A program made the position numbers and the translations under genes. From positions 62,001 through 126,000 of the forward strand of contig JADKGA010000002.1 of NCBI GenBank assembly GCA_016717165.1: DNA of 64,000 bases. The letters are read 5' to 3'. The notes under the pieces are model-generated. The model worked only from the letters and a program-made list of their open reading frames with translations. It did no database searches and was not told the DNA's origin. Source of the stretch: Candidatus Lutibacillus vidarii (GTDB lineage: Bacteria; Actinomycetota; Actinomycetes; Actinomycetales; Dermatophilaceae). Below are positions 1-9,300 of this stretch, piece after piece. How positions within the stretch are numbered: the first letter of the stretch is position 1; every line of letters begins with the position of its first letter.

Positions 1-1962
1 ATAGACCGGGGTGTCGACATACCCGATCTCGGTGTCGAAGCACACTGGCCGGATGGCGGTACGACAACGGGAGGTGACATCGGAGCCGTCGCCCTCGGGC
101 AGGTGGGCCAGCGACGGCCGGGTGATCGGGCCGACGCCGGTGACCCGGAGGTTGACCCACTCGACCTGCTGGCGCGGGTCGCCGGCGAAGTCGTACCCGT
201 ATAGCGCGCGGTGCTCGCGGTGGAAGGTGGCCGCCACCTCGTCGGCGACCGCGGAGTCGAGCTCGCCGTCGGGGACCGGGACCCGCACCTCGAAGGCCTG
301 CCCGAAGTACCGCAGGTCCGCAGTCCGGGAGAAGAGGTGTTCGGCGGCCGGGAAGCCCTCGCGGTCCAGCGCGGCGGCGGCCCTGGCCTGCAGGTCGTCA
401 TACGTGGCTTGGACGTGGGGGAGGTCCAGCGCGGCGTGCTTGGCGACGGCAGTCTGGACGTAGTCGTTCTTGACGTCCACGGTGAGCAGCCCGAAGGCGG
501 ACACCGTGCCCGGTGAGCGGGGGACGACGACGCCGGCGAGGTCGAGGATGTCCATGAGCCGGCAGGCCAGGAGCGAGCCGGAGCCACCGAAGGTCGTCAG
601 GGTGAAGTCACGGACGTCAAGGCCGCGCTTGACCGAGACCTGGCGCAGCGCGTTCGCCTGGTTCCAGGCGGAGATCTCGAGGATGCCCACCGCGCACGCG
701 GTCGGGTCGAGGCCGAGCCGGTCGGCCAGCTCGGTCACCCCCGCGCGGGCGGCCGAGACGTCGAGGGGGATCTCGCCACCGAGCAGGTGCGGGGGGATCC
801 GGCCGAGGATGACGTGGGCGTCGGTGATGGTCGGCTCGGTGCCGCCCTTGGTGTAGCAGATCGGGCCGGGGTCGGCGCCCGCGGACCTCGGTCCGACCTT
901 GAGCGTCCCCTCCGGTGAGATCCACGCGATCGAGCCGCCGCCGGCGCCGACGGTGACGACGTCGATCATCGGGATCTTGCTCGGGAAGGCTCCGACATTG
1001 CCTTCGGTGGTCAGGGTCGGTTCACCGTCGAGGACGACCGAGACGTCGGTCGACGTGCCGCCGCCGTCGCAGGTGAGGACCTTGTCGAAGCCGGCCTTGT
1101 GGGCGACCAGCGCCGCACCGAGCGCGCCGGCGGCCGGTCCGCTGAGGACGGTGGTGATCGGCTGGTGGACCACCTCGTCCGCGGAGAGCACTCCGCCGTT
1201 GCTCTTCATGACATAGAACGGGAGGTCGGTCCGCTCGGTCCGCGCCTCGTCGAGGAACTGGTCGAGCCGGTCGTGGATATTCCTGACATAGCGCGCGACC
1301 CGGGGCTTGACCGCGGCGTCGACCAGGGTCGTCATACTGCGCTCGTACTCGCGGTACTCGCGCAGAACGTCGGAGGAAATCGAGACGACCGCGTCCGGGT
1401 GCTCGCGGCGGAGCACCTCGCGCATGGCCAGCTCGTGCTCGGGGTTGGCGTACGAGTGGAGGAAACAGACCCCCAAGGTGTCGATGCCCCGGTCACGGAA
1501 CCACCGCGCCACCTCGACCGCGCGGGACTCGTCGAAGGGCCGGACCTCGGCTCCGGTGACGTCGAGCCGACCGCCGACGGTCTTGACGAGGTCGGCGGGG
1601 ACGATTCTCGGTGGCTTGACCCAGAAGTAGGAGTTGCCGTACCCGTCGGGCACGGCCTGCCGGGCGATCTCGAGGATGAACTCGTAGCCCTCGGTGGTGA
1701 TGAACCCGAGCCGCTCGACCTTCCCCTCGAGCAGCTGGTTCGTCGCGACCGTGGTCCCGTGGCTGACCGCCGTGACGTCGGCGCCGGTTGCTCCCATCAG
1801 CGCGAGGACTCGGTGCATCCCGTCGATGAAGCCGTCGGCCGGGTTCGACGGTGTCGAGGGGGTCTTCGTCGTGACCAGCTCGCCGCTGTCCTCGTCAAGG
1901 GCGACGACGTCGGTGAAGGTGCCACCGGTGTCGATGCCGATGCGAATCCGTCGGGTCGTCAT
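1..1962 (-). CDS. Hydantoinase/oxoprolinase family protein, HyuA type (3' end outside window)
   Basis: Reading from the ATG at 1962 (AGGAGGAG ribosome site just upstream) the frame stays open for 654 codons to the window edge, so the C-terminus is missing. The N-terminus has the ASKHA nucleotide-binding signature GIDTGGTFTDVV (residues 9-20), followed by SHGTTVATNQLLEG near residue 70 and a later phosphate-binding stretch VLSGPAAGALGA. These are the marks of the HyuA half of ATP-dependent hydantoinases, N-methylhydantoinases, 5-oxoprolinases and acetone carboxylase-like enzymes, which hydrolyse cyclic amide rings using ATP. HyuA normally works with a HyuB subunit; none is in the window, but the gene could lie beyond base 1. 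The substrate cannot be told from sequence. Hydantoin or a purine/pyrimidine breakdown product would fit the nucleobase catabolism genes further on, but that is inference. Confidence 0.88.
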   Translation of the reverse strand, partial: MTTRRIRIGIDTGGTFTDVVALDEDSGELVTTKTPSTPSNPADGFIDGMHRVLALMGATGADVTAVSHGTTVATNQLLEGKVERLGFITTEGYEFILEIARQAVPDGYGNSYFWVKPPRIVPADLVKTVGGRLDVTGAEVRPFDESRAVEVARWFRDRGIDTLGVCFLHSYANPEHELAMREVLRREHPDAVVSISSDVLREYREYERSMTTLVDAAVKPRVARYVRNIHDRLDQFLDEARTERTDLPFYVMKSNGGVLSADEVVHQPITTVLSGPAAGALGAALVAHKAGFDKVLTCDGGGTSTDVSVVLDGEPTLTTEGNVGAFPSKIPMIDVVTVGAGGGSIAWISPEGTLKVGPRSAGADPGPICYTKGGTEPTITDAHVILGRIPPHLLGGEIPLDVSAARAGVTELADRLGLDPTACAVGILEISAWNQANALRQVSVKRGLDVRDFTLTTFGGSGSLLACRLMDILDLAGVVVPRSPGTVSAFGLLTVDVKNDYVQTAVAKHAALDLPHVQATYDDLQARAAAALDREGFPAAEHLFSRTADLRYFGQAFEVRVPVPDGELDSAVADEVAATFHREHRALYGYDFAGDPRQQVEWVNLRVTGVGPITRPSLAHLPEGDGSDVTSRCRTAIRPVCFDTEIGYVDTPVY

Positions 1963-2168
1963 GGGGCTCCTCCTCGGGCGTCGCTGTCGGCGGGGGTGGG
2001 CCGACGCTTCGATTCAACCGGGGCGGGACTGCCGCTGTCTCGTCAAGAACTGCCAAGTATGCCGGGGGCACCCCCCCGTGTGACCACCGTCGCGGCCCAG
2101 TGGCATGGTGGCGCTGCCGATGAGGACCATGCTGGGATGACGAACCCGACAAGGAGGACGACCCACCC

Positions 2169-2591
2169 ATGACCGAGACAGCCGGCATTCCCGAGAAGGC
2201 CCCCGACGTCGTCATCGCGCACCACGGCGGCGACCGCTTCGGGGCCTCGATCCGCGGTCACGAGGTGCTTGCCGACCAGCCCGTGGCGGCCGGCGGCGAG
2301 GACACCGCACCCACCCCGACCGAGCTCTTCGTCGCCAGCCTCGCAACCTGTGTCGGCTTCTATGCCCGGCGCTATCTCGCCCGGCACGACCTCCCGACCG
2401 AAGGCCTGTCGGTCGACGCGTGGTTCGAGCTGGGCGGGCGTCCCGCGCAGGTGACCACGTTCGTCGTCCGGCTGCACGTGCCTCCGGGCGTCCCGGAGGA
2501 GCGGCGGGCACCGCTGCTCGCGATGGCATCGCACTGCACGATCCACAACACGCTGCTCAACCCGCCGCACGTCGACATCGCCCTGGTCTGA
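2169..2591 (+). CDS. OsmC/Ohr family protein
   Basis: This 140-residue protein has the OsmC fold signature: a central helix TELFVASLATCVGFYARR carrying Cys61, and a second cysteine, Cys123, in ASHCTIHNTL. The two-cysteine arrangement is that of thiol-dependent peroxidases (Ohr/OsmC) which reduce organic hydroperoxides in the cytoplasm. Length is normal for the family. It is transcribed away from the hydantoinase gene, with 206 bp between the two starts, and ends at a strong hairpin shared with the convergent sugar transporter operon. Many OsmC-like proteins of this subgroup have no demonstrated activity, so only the family is certain. Confidence 0.85.
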   Translation: MTETAGIPEKAPDVVIAHHGGDRFGASIRGHEVLADQPVAAGGEDTAPTPTELFVASLATCVGFYARRYLARHDLPTEGLSVDAWFELGGRPAQVTTFVVRLHVPPGVPEERRAPLLAMASHCTIHNTLLNPPHVDIALV

Positions 2592-2657
2592 GGCGCCACG
2601 GCCGGCATACCCAGCGTCGTCGCCGACCCGCCCCGGGGGGCGAGCGGCGGCAGACAA

Positions 2658-2696
2658 GCGGCGGACCCCCGAGTTGCACACCCGGGGGCCCGCCGC
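2658..2696. terminator. Bidirectional terminator hairpin between OsmC gene and ABC operon
   Basis: A 14-base stem (GCGGCGGACCCCCG against CGGGGGCCCGCCGC, one mismatch) with an 11-base loop lies between two convergent genes. There is no long T-run on either side, as is usual in high-GC actinobacteria. Confidence 0.7.
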
Positions 2697-2712
2697 GATC
2701 GGGGAGGGCAGG

Positions 2713-3618
2713 TCAGCCCTTGACGGCTCCGGCCATGACACCGGCGACGAGCTGACGACCGGCGAACATGAAGACGACGATGAGCGGCAGGGCCGCGATC
2801 GTCACCCCGGCGAGGATCAGCGAGTAGTCCTTGAAGTAGGACGCCTGGAGCAGCTGGATCGCCACGGGCAGCGAAGGGTTCGACGACCCGAGGACGATGA
2901 ACGGCCAGAAGAAGGCCGTCCATGACCCGATGAAGGTGAACAGGCCGAGCATCGCGGCCGCTGGTCGCGCCGCCGGGAGGGCGACGTGCCAGAACGTCCG
3001 GATCATCGAGCAGCCGTCGACGCGGGCCGCCTCGACCAGCTCGAAGGGCAGTGCCGTCTCGAGGTACTGGGTCATCCAGAACACCCCGAACGCGGTGACC
3101 ATGCCGGGCACGATGACGGCCTCGAGCTTGCCGGTCCAGCCGAGCTTGGACATGACGATGAACATCGGGACGATGCTCAGCTGGGTCGGCACGGCCATCG
3201 TTGCGACGACGAAGACGAGCAGCGGGCCGCGACCGCGGAAGCGGAGCTTGGAGAAGGAGTACCCCGCGAGCGTCGAGAAGAAGACCACCGACAGGGACGT
3301 GATGACGGCGATGATCGCGCTATTGGCCACGGCCTTCCAGAAGTGGATATCCGCCGAGATGACCCGGGCCACGTTGGTGCCGAAGTTCCCCTGCGGGATC
3401 AGCGATGGCACCGGGGTCCGGGCGATCGTCGTCGCGTCGGACGACCCCAGGAGGAAGGAGTAGTACAGCGGGTATGCCGACAGCACCAGGACGAAACCGA
3501 GGATGGCGTAGGTGACCCATCCCGGACGACCGACCCGGGCTTTGCGGTTGGCGCGACGGGCCTTGTGCTTGGCCGCACCGGAGCCGGCCAGACCGAGGGC
3601 GAGCGGGTCCGAGCTCAT
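2713..3618 (-). CDS. Carbohydrate ABC transporter permease, MalG type (CUT1)
   Basis: A 301-residue inner-membrane protein with six predicted hydrophobic segments and the EAA loop characteristic of ABC importer permeases (EAARVDGCSMIRTFWHVALP), which docks onto the cytoplasmic ATPase. Its start codon overlaps the stop of the MalF-type gene (ATGA, 3615-3618), so the two are translationally coupled. It forms the channel with that partner and receives sugar from the binding protein encoded at 4814-6115. Position inside the glucan regulon suggests uptake of beta-glucan oligosaccharides; the substrate itself is inferred. No ABC ATPase gene is near, which is normal for actinobacterial CUT1 systems that share an MsiK-type ATPase. 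Confidence 0.92.
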   Translation of the reverse strand: MSSDPLALGLAGSGAAKHKARRANRKARVGRPGWVTYAILGFVLVLSAYPLYYSFLLGSSDATTIARTPVPSLIPQGNFGTNVARVISADIHFWKAVANSAIIAVITSLSVVFFSTLAGYSFSKLRFRGRGPLLVFVVATMAVPTQLSIVPMFIVMSKLGWTGKLEAVIVPGMVTAFGVFWMTQYLETALPFELVEAARVDGCSMIRTFWHVALPAARPAAAMLGLFTFIGSWTAFFWPFIVLGSSNPSLPVAIQLLQASYFKDYSLILAGVTIAALPLIVVFMFAGRQLVAGVMAGAVKG

Positions 3619-4739
3619 GACGGGGCTCCTTCCGAAGCTGAGCCAACGCCCCGGCGTGCTCTGGGTGCCGACGCGGTGGCGGAGGTGACGGCGTCAGCAG
3701 GAGTGCTGGCGGCGCTGGCGCTGGTGGGGGTGCTCGCTGCCGTGCTGGCGGGGACCACCTTGGGCTGTTTGGGCCCGTCCGAGGCGATCCGCTTGGTGAT
3801 GAGGAAGTTGAGGATCCCCACGGCGATGATGATGAGGAAGAGCAGCCAGGAGACTGCGGCAGCTCGACCGAAGTTCTTCTGCGGACCCCAACCGAGCTCG
3901 TAGATGTACATGGTGATGGTCATCCACTGCCGGTCCGAGCCGCCCTGACCGGTCTGGTCGAAGACTCGGGGCTCGTCGAAGATCTGCAGGCCACCGATGG
4001 TGTTGGTGATGACGACGAAGATGATCGTCGGCCGCAGCATCGGCACGGTGACGGAGAAGAACTGCCGCGCCCGGCTGGCGCCGTCGAGCAGCGCTGCCTC
4101 GTAGACCTCGCGCGGGATGGCCTGCATCGCCGCGAGGAAGATCAAGGTGATATAGCCGGTCCAGCGGAAGTTGACCATCGTCGCGATGGCGATATGGCTG
4201 GGGATGACCTCGGCGTGCCAGGCGATCGGGCCCAGGCCGACCTTGTCGAGGAGGGCGTTGATGAGCCCGGACTGGTCGGCGAACATCTTGCTGAAGATGA
4301 CACCGACGGCGACTGGGGCGACGACATACGGGAGAAGCACACCCATCCGCCAGAAGGTCTTGGCGCGGATGTTCTGGTCGAGAACGGCAGCCAGGAGCAG
4401 CGCGGTCAGCGTCTGGGTGACGCCGGAGAGCAGGAAGATGCTGAAGGTGTTGCGCAGCCCGGTCCAGAACTGCGGCTGGCCGATGACATAGGTGTAGTTG
4501 TCGAGGCCGAGGAACTTGCCCTGCCCGCCGATGAGGTTCCACTGGTGGACCGACACCCAGAACGTGTAGGCGAGGGGGAAGAGGCCGACGACAGCGAAGA
4601 GGATGAAGAACGGGGAGATGTACAGGTACGGAGAGAGTTGGACGTCCCACCGCCCGAGCTTCTGCCGGAAGGCGATCCGCTTGGGGTCGGGCGCGTCTGG
4701 CGCCGCCCCCTTCGGGGGCAGGGAGATGGTCACGCTCAT
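3615..4739 (-). CDS. Carbohydrate ABC transporter permease, MalF type (CUT1)
   Basis: A 374-residue membrane protein with six hydrophobic segments and the permease EAA-type loop YEAALLDGASRARQFFSVTV. Start at the ATG 4739 follows AGGGAG. It is the heterodimer partner of the MalG-type permease. The last roughly 55 residues are a low-complexity Ala/Ser/Thr/Pro tail beyond the last membrane segment, not typical of MalF proteins and of unknown function. A perfect hairpin (4774-4805) separates it from the upstream binding-protein gene. Confidence 0.92.
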   Translation of the reverse strand: MSVTISLPPKGAAPDAPDPKRIAFRQKLGRWDVQLSPYLYISPFFILFAVVGLFPLAYTFWVSVHQWNLIGGQGKFLGLDNYTYVIGQPQFWTGLRNTFSIFLLSGVTQTLTALLLAAVLDQNIRAKTFWRMGVLLPYVVAPVAVGVIFSKMFADQSGLINALLDKVGLGPIAWHAEVIPSHIAIATMVNFRWTGYITLIFLAAMQAIPREVYEAALLDGASRARQFFSVTVPMLRPTIIFVVITNTIGGLQIFDEPRVFDQTGQGGSDRQWMTITMYIYELGWGPQKNFGRAAAVSWLLFLIIIAVGILNFLITKRIASDGPKQPKVVPASTAASTPTSASAASTPADAVTSATASAPRARRGVGSASEGAPS

Positions 4740-4773
4740 CGGTGCTCCCTAGCTAAATGTGGTGGGTGGGGGT

Positions 4774-4805
4774 GGTGTCCGGGCCGGTGACCCGGCCCGG
4801 ACACC
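4774..4805 (-). terminator. Intercistronic hairpin between binding protein and permease genes
   Basis: GGTGTCCGGGCC and GGCCCGGACACC form a perfect 12-bp stem that can extend inward. It lies 8 bases after the stop of the solute-binding protein and before the permease start in a 74-bp gap. Such hairpins in sugar ABC operons commonly act as attenuators or 3'-end stabilisers that keep binding protein in excess over permeases; that role here is inferred. Confidence 0.65.
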
Positions 4806-4813
4806 AAGACCTG

Positions 4814-6115
4814 CTAGCCGAGCGCCTTGACGGCGGTGACGAACTTGTCCCACGACGCGGCGGGGGTGTCCGTCTTGTCGATGTCGACCCGGGAGATCGC
4901 CTGCTGGATGGCGTCGTTGATGCCGGAGTACTTCGGACCCTTGAAGGGGACGACGGTCACGGCCTTGGCCCGGTTGGCGAGGATCTCACCGGTGGGCGCG
5001 TTGTTGAAGAAGGCGTTCTTCACCCCGAGCAGGTCGGGGCTGCTCAGCGCGGCGACCTGGCTGGGGAAGGTGCCCTTGGACTTGAACGCCTTGATCTGCT
5101 GCTCAGGGGCGGTCAGCCAGTCGGCCAGCGCCTTCGCGTCAGCAGTGTGCGCACCCTGGGCGGGGACGGTGAGGAAGGAGCCGCCCCAGTTGCCGCCGCC
5201 ACCGGGGAAGGTGTCGGCGATGTCCCAGCCCTTGACCTTCGCAGCGTTGCCCTCGATGACGCCGAGCATCCAGCCCGGGCAGACCATCGTGGCGAAGCCG
5301 TCGCGCTGGAAGGAGCCGGTCCAGTCGTCGCTCCACTGAGCCAGGTGGGCCGTGAGGCCGTCAGCGGAGGCCTTGAGGACGGTGTCGTACATGGCCCTGA
5401 CCTCGGGGTTCTCGGTCGCGATGACCGTCCCGTCGTCCTTCTCGTAGGCGTTCTTCACCTGGTTGACCATGGCCTGGTAGAGCGCGCCGGAGGACTCGGT
5501 CCACGGCACCTTCGACTTGGCCTGGAACTGGCGGCCGGCGGCGAAGTAGCTGTCCCAGGTGGTGCCGAGCAGCTGGGCGACGGCGGCGCGGTCGGTCGGC
5601 AGGCCGGCGGCGGCGAACAGGTCGGAGCGGTAGCAGATGGCCTCCGGGCCCACGTCCGTGCCGTAGCCGATGAGCTTGCCATCGGCGGTGGTGGCTTGGG
5701 CTTCCTTCCACGGCAGCCAGCGGCCCTTGACCGAGTCGGACTTCAGGTCGACGAACTTGTCGGGGTACTGGAGCAGCTCGGGGAGCCAGTCAACCTCGAC
5801 GGCCTCGATGTCGGACAGGCCCGAGCCGGCGGCCAGGCGGGTGTTCATGTTCTCGCGGGCCTCGTTGGAGGTCGCGGCCTTCTTCATCTGGATCGTGATA
5901 TTCGGGTGGGCCGCCATGTACTCCTTGACGAGGTCCTCGTACCCGAACTCGTTGAAGGTGGCGAGGGTCAGGGTGACCTTCTCGTTGGCTGCCGCCGTCT
6001 TGCCGCCGTCGGCTGCGGGGGTGGTCCCGCCGGACGAGCAGCTCGTCAGCGCGATACCGACCGCCGCGACCGCAGCCAGCCGGGTGGTCGATCGCCACGG
6101 GCTTCGCGTGAGCAT
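4814..6115 (-). CDS. Sugar ABC transporter substrate-binding lipoprotein (CUT1)
   Basis: A 433-residue extracellular lipoprotein. The N-terminus is a short basic region, hydrophobic core and lipobox LTSC with Cys26 as lipidation site, followed by a Gly/Thr/Ala linker and a family 1 solute-binding fold (VTLTLATFNEF..., typical first strand). I chose ATG 6115, which follows GGAGGA, rather than an upstream in-frame start that would add 56 residues before the signal peptide. It captures sugar and delivers it to the MalF/MalG-type pair downstream. Its promoter region contains two 18-bp palindromic operators (6187 and 6297) shared with the divergent phosphorylase gene. Confidence 0.93.
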   Translation of the reverse strand: MLTRSPWRSTTRLAAVAAVGIALTSCSSGGTTPAADGGKTAAANEKVTLTLATFNEFGYEDLVKEYMAAHPNITIQMKKAATSNEARENMNTRLAAGSGLSDIEAVEVDWLPELLQYPDKFVDLKSDSVKGRWLPWKEAQATTADGKLIGYGTDVGPEAICYRSDLFAAAGLPTDRAAVAQLLGTTWDSYFAAGRQFQAKSKVPWTESSGALYQAMVNQVKNAYEKDDGTVIATENPEVRAMYDTVLKASADGLTAHLAQWSDDWTGSFQRDGFATMVCPGWMLGVIEGNAAKVKGWDIADTFPGGGGNWGGSFLTVPAQGAHTADAKALADWLTAPEQQIKAFKSKGTFPSQVAALSSPDLLGVKNAFFNNAPTGEILANRAKAVTVVPFKGPKYSGINDAIQQAISRVDIDKTDTPAASWDKFVTAVKALG

Positions 6116-6186
6116 ATAGGTTCCTCCAGCTTGGTCTGCCCGTACCGGCGGGTCAGAGCGGGGATGGTTGAGTGGGTCCGGCAACC

Positions 6187-6204
6187 TGAGAGAGCGCTCT
6201 CTCA
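6187..6204. promoter_or_regulatory. LacI-family operator 1 (proximal to ABC operon)
   Basis: TGAGAGAGCGCTCTCTCA is a perfect 18-bp palindrome with the central CG typical of LacI/GalR operators (consensus GAGCGCTC core). It sits 72 bp upstream of the binding-protein start. The same core occurs at 6297 and 13353, and a LacI regulator is encoded at 13443-14492. Confidence 0.85.
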
Positions 6205-6296
6205 CAGAGTGGCGCGACGGATGGTGCCGTGTCAAGAGTCCCCCGACCGGGAGCTTCGCGCGACATTGCGTGATGCGGGACACCGTGCCATTCTCG

Positions 6297-6314
6297 TGGG
6301 AGAGCGCTCTCCCA
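6297..6314. promoter_or_regulatory. LacI-family operator 2 (proximal to phosphorylase gene)
   Basis: TGGGAGAGCGCTCTCCCA, a perfect 18-bp palindrome, lies 32 bp before the start codon of the large GH94-like gene. Operators 1 and 2 are 110 bp apart (ten to eleven helical turns), a spacing that could allow looping. Confidence 0.85.
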
Positions 6315-6346
6315 TGCTCGGATCAGCCCTTCGGATTGGAGGCCCG

Positions 6347-9300
6347 ATGACCGGCCCTCGACCGTCCGCCGCCTCGGGTGTCCGAGGTGACCTCGTCGAC
6401 CTCGATGGCGACCGGTGCTACCGGATCGACGCCGCGGACCAGATGCCCCCCTTCCTCATGACGGTGACCGGGGCAAGCGACATGTGGTGCTTCCTCTCCA
6501 GCGCGGGCGGCATCACCGCCGGACGCCGCAACGCGAGCTCGGCGCTCTTTCCCTACTACACCGAGGACAAGCTCACCGACCACGTGGCCGCGACGGGCGG
6601 GGCGACGGTGCTGCGCCTCGCCGACACGGCGACGGGGGCGCTGCGGGTGTGGGACGTCTTCGGGTGCGGGGTCCCGGACCCCGCGGTGTCCGCGCGCCTG
6701 TACAAGAGCGTCCTCGGCGATGTCGTGACGGTCGAACGGGAGCACGAGGAGCTCAAGATCGTCGTCCGCTGCACCTGGCGGACCAGCCAGCGCTTCGGTC
6801 TGCTCCGGACCACCACCATCTCGACGAATGCCGACCAGGACCTCCGGGTCGAGGTGCTCGACGGGCTGCGCAACCTCCTGCCGCCGGGCGTGACGCCTCA
6901 GGTGCAGAACCGGCTCAGCGTGCTTCTTGACGCGTACAAGCGCTGCGAGCTCGACGCGTCGACCGGGCTCGGCCTCGCCTCGCTCAGCTCCCAGCTCACC
7001 GACCTCGCCGAGCCCAGCGAGGCGCTCGCGGCGACGGTGGTCTGGCACAGCGGCCTGCCCGGTGCCGACCACCTCCTCAGCGTCGTCCAGCTCTCGGCCT
7101 ACCTTCGCGGCGAGGCGGTGCACGCCGAGGCTGACGTCCGGGGGCGCCGGGCGGCATACCTGCTCCATGACGAGGTGACCCTGCGTCCAGGCGAGCCTCA
7201 GACGTGGACCGTTGTCGCCGACGTCGACCACGACGCCGCGCAGGTCGCCGACCTGCGTGCGTGGTTGTCGAGGGCCGACCGGGCCGATGAGCTACGCGCC
7301 GACGCCGCGGCCAGCCGCGCGGCGCTGGCCGCCGTCGTTGCCGCCGGGGACGGCATCCAGGAGACCGGCGACGAGATCGCCTGCGTGCACCACAGCGCGA
7401 ATGTGCTCTTCAACGCGATGCGTGGCGGGATTCCCGGATCGGCATACGAGATCACGCGGGAGGACGTGCGAGGCTTTCTCGCGCAACGCAACCGCGAGGT
7501 GGCGGCCCGGCACGAGCGAGCCCTCGACGGGCTGCCGGACCGGCTCACCGTGACCGACCTCGTCGGGTGGGCGGACGGCACCGGCGACCTCGACCTGCGC
7601 CGGATCGCCCGCGAGCTGCTGCCGCTGACGTTCAGCCGCCGGCACGGCGACCCGAGCCGGCCGTGGAACGAGTTCGACATCCAGATCGGCTCCGGCGGTC
7701 GGCCGCGGATCGGCTACCAGGGCAACTGGCGCGACATCTTCCAGAACTGGGAGGCGCTGGCCTGGTCCTACCCCGAGCTGGTCGACTCGATGGTGCTGAC
7801 CTTTCTCAACGCGACCACCGTCGACGGTTACAACCCCTACCGGATCTCGCACGAGGGCATCGACTGGGAAGTGCCCGAGCCGGACGACCCGTGGTCGAAT
7901 ATCGGCTACTGGAGCGACCACCAGATCGTCTACCTTCAGCGGCTCCTCGACCTCTCCGAACGCTTTCACCCGGGCCGGCTCGGGGCCCTCCTCGACGTGC
8001 CCCTGTGCACCTTCGGTGACGTCCCCTACCGGATCGACGGGTATGACGACATCGTCGCCGACCCCTACGACACGATCACCTTCGACGCCTCTGCCGACGC
8101 TCGGGCCCGACGCCGGGCCGCGACCCTCGGCGGCGACGGCCGCCTGGTCCACGACCGCAGCGGTGGGCTGCTCCGGGCCACCCCGGCCGAGAAGCTTCTC
8201 CTGCTGCTGGCGGCGAAGGTGGTCAACCTCGTCCCCGGCGGCGGGATCTGGATGACCACCCAGCGCCCGGAGTGGAATGACGCCAACAACGCCCTCGTGG
8301 GTCGGGGCCTGTCCGTCGTCACGGTCGCCCAGCTGCGCCGGTACGTCACCCAGCTCGCCGACCTGCTCGACCGGGATGTCGAGGTCGGTTCGGAGCTCGG
8401 CGACCTTCTTCTCGGTCTGACCGCGGACCTCACGGCGTATGCGGGTGGGCTCGAGTCGAGCGCCGGCTGGGACGACGGCACCCGGCGGGCTGCGCTGGAC
8501 GCCTTCGGGCGCCGCGGGACGGCATACCGCGCCGCGGCATACCGCGGGCTGGGGGGAGGGCGACGGACCCTCACGGCCGAGCAGGTGCGCACCCTCCTCG
8601 CGCTCGTCCGCCGGTATGCCGACGACGTCATCACCGGCAACCGGCGCTCGGACGGGCTGTACCACTCGTACAACACGCTGACCCTGACACCCGGTCGCGC
8701 CCGGGTCGGGCATCTCGCCCCGATGCTCGAGGGGCAGGTCGCGGTCCTCGGCTGCGGGCTGCTCGACGGGGCGCGTTCCGCGGAGCTGCTCGCGGCGCTG
8801 CGGGGGAGCGAGCTGTACCGGGCCGACCAAGGCAGCTACCAGCTCTACCCGGACAAGGACCTGCCGGGCTTCCTCGACCGCAACACCGTCGCGCCCGCCG
8901 CGGCCGCCGCCGCTCCGCTGCTGGACCGGCTCGCCGACGCCGGCGACCGCAGCCTCGTCGTGCGCGACAGCGCCGGCGCCCATCACTTCTCCCCCGCCGT
9001 GCGCAATGCCCGCGACGTGCGGCGGACCCTTGAGGAGCTGGCTACCGACCCGCGGTTCAGTGCCCACGTGGCGCAGGACCGCGGGTCGGTGCTGGACCTG
9101 TTCGAGCGGACCTTCCGGCACGCCGAGTTCACCGGCCGCTCGGGCACCTTCTTCGCGTACGAGGGGCTCGGCAGCGTCTACTGGCACATGGTGGCCAAGC
9201 TGCTCCTCGCCACGCAGGAGCGTTCGCGCGCTGCTCGCTTGGCGGGGGAGCCGGCGGCTGTCGTCGAGGCGCTGGAGGCGGCATACCGCGAGATCCAGGC

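Noticed and set aside
1963..2168. Small gene or riboswitch between the hydantoinase and OsmC genes
   Set aside because: No start with ribosome site, no conserved RNA motif that I could recognise; it is simply a divergent promoter gap.
4757..6346. Open frame extending the GH94-like protein by 530 N-terminal residues
   Set aside because: It is antisense to the sugar-binding protein gene, and a good ribosome site with ATG lies at 6347 after the operators.
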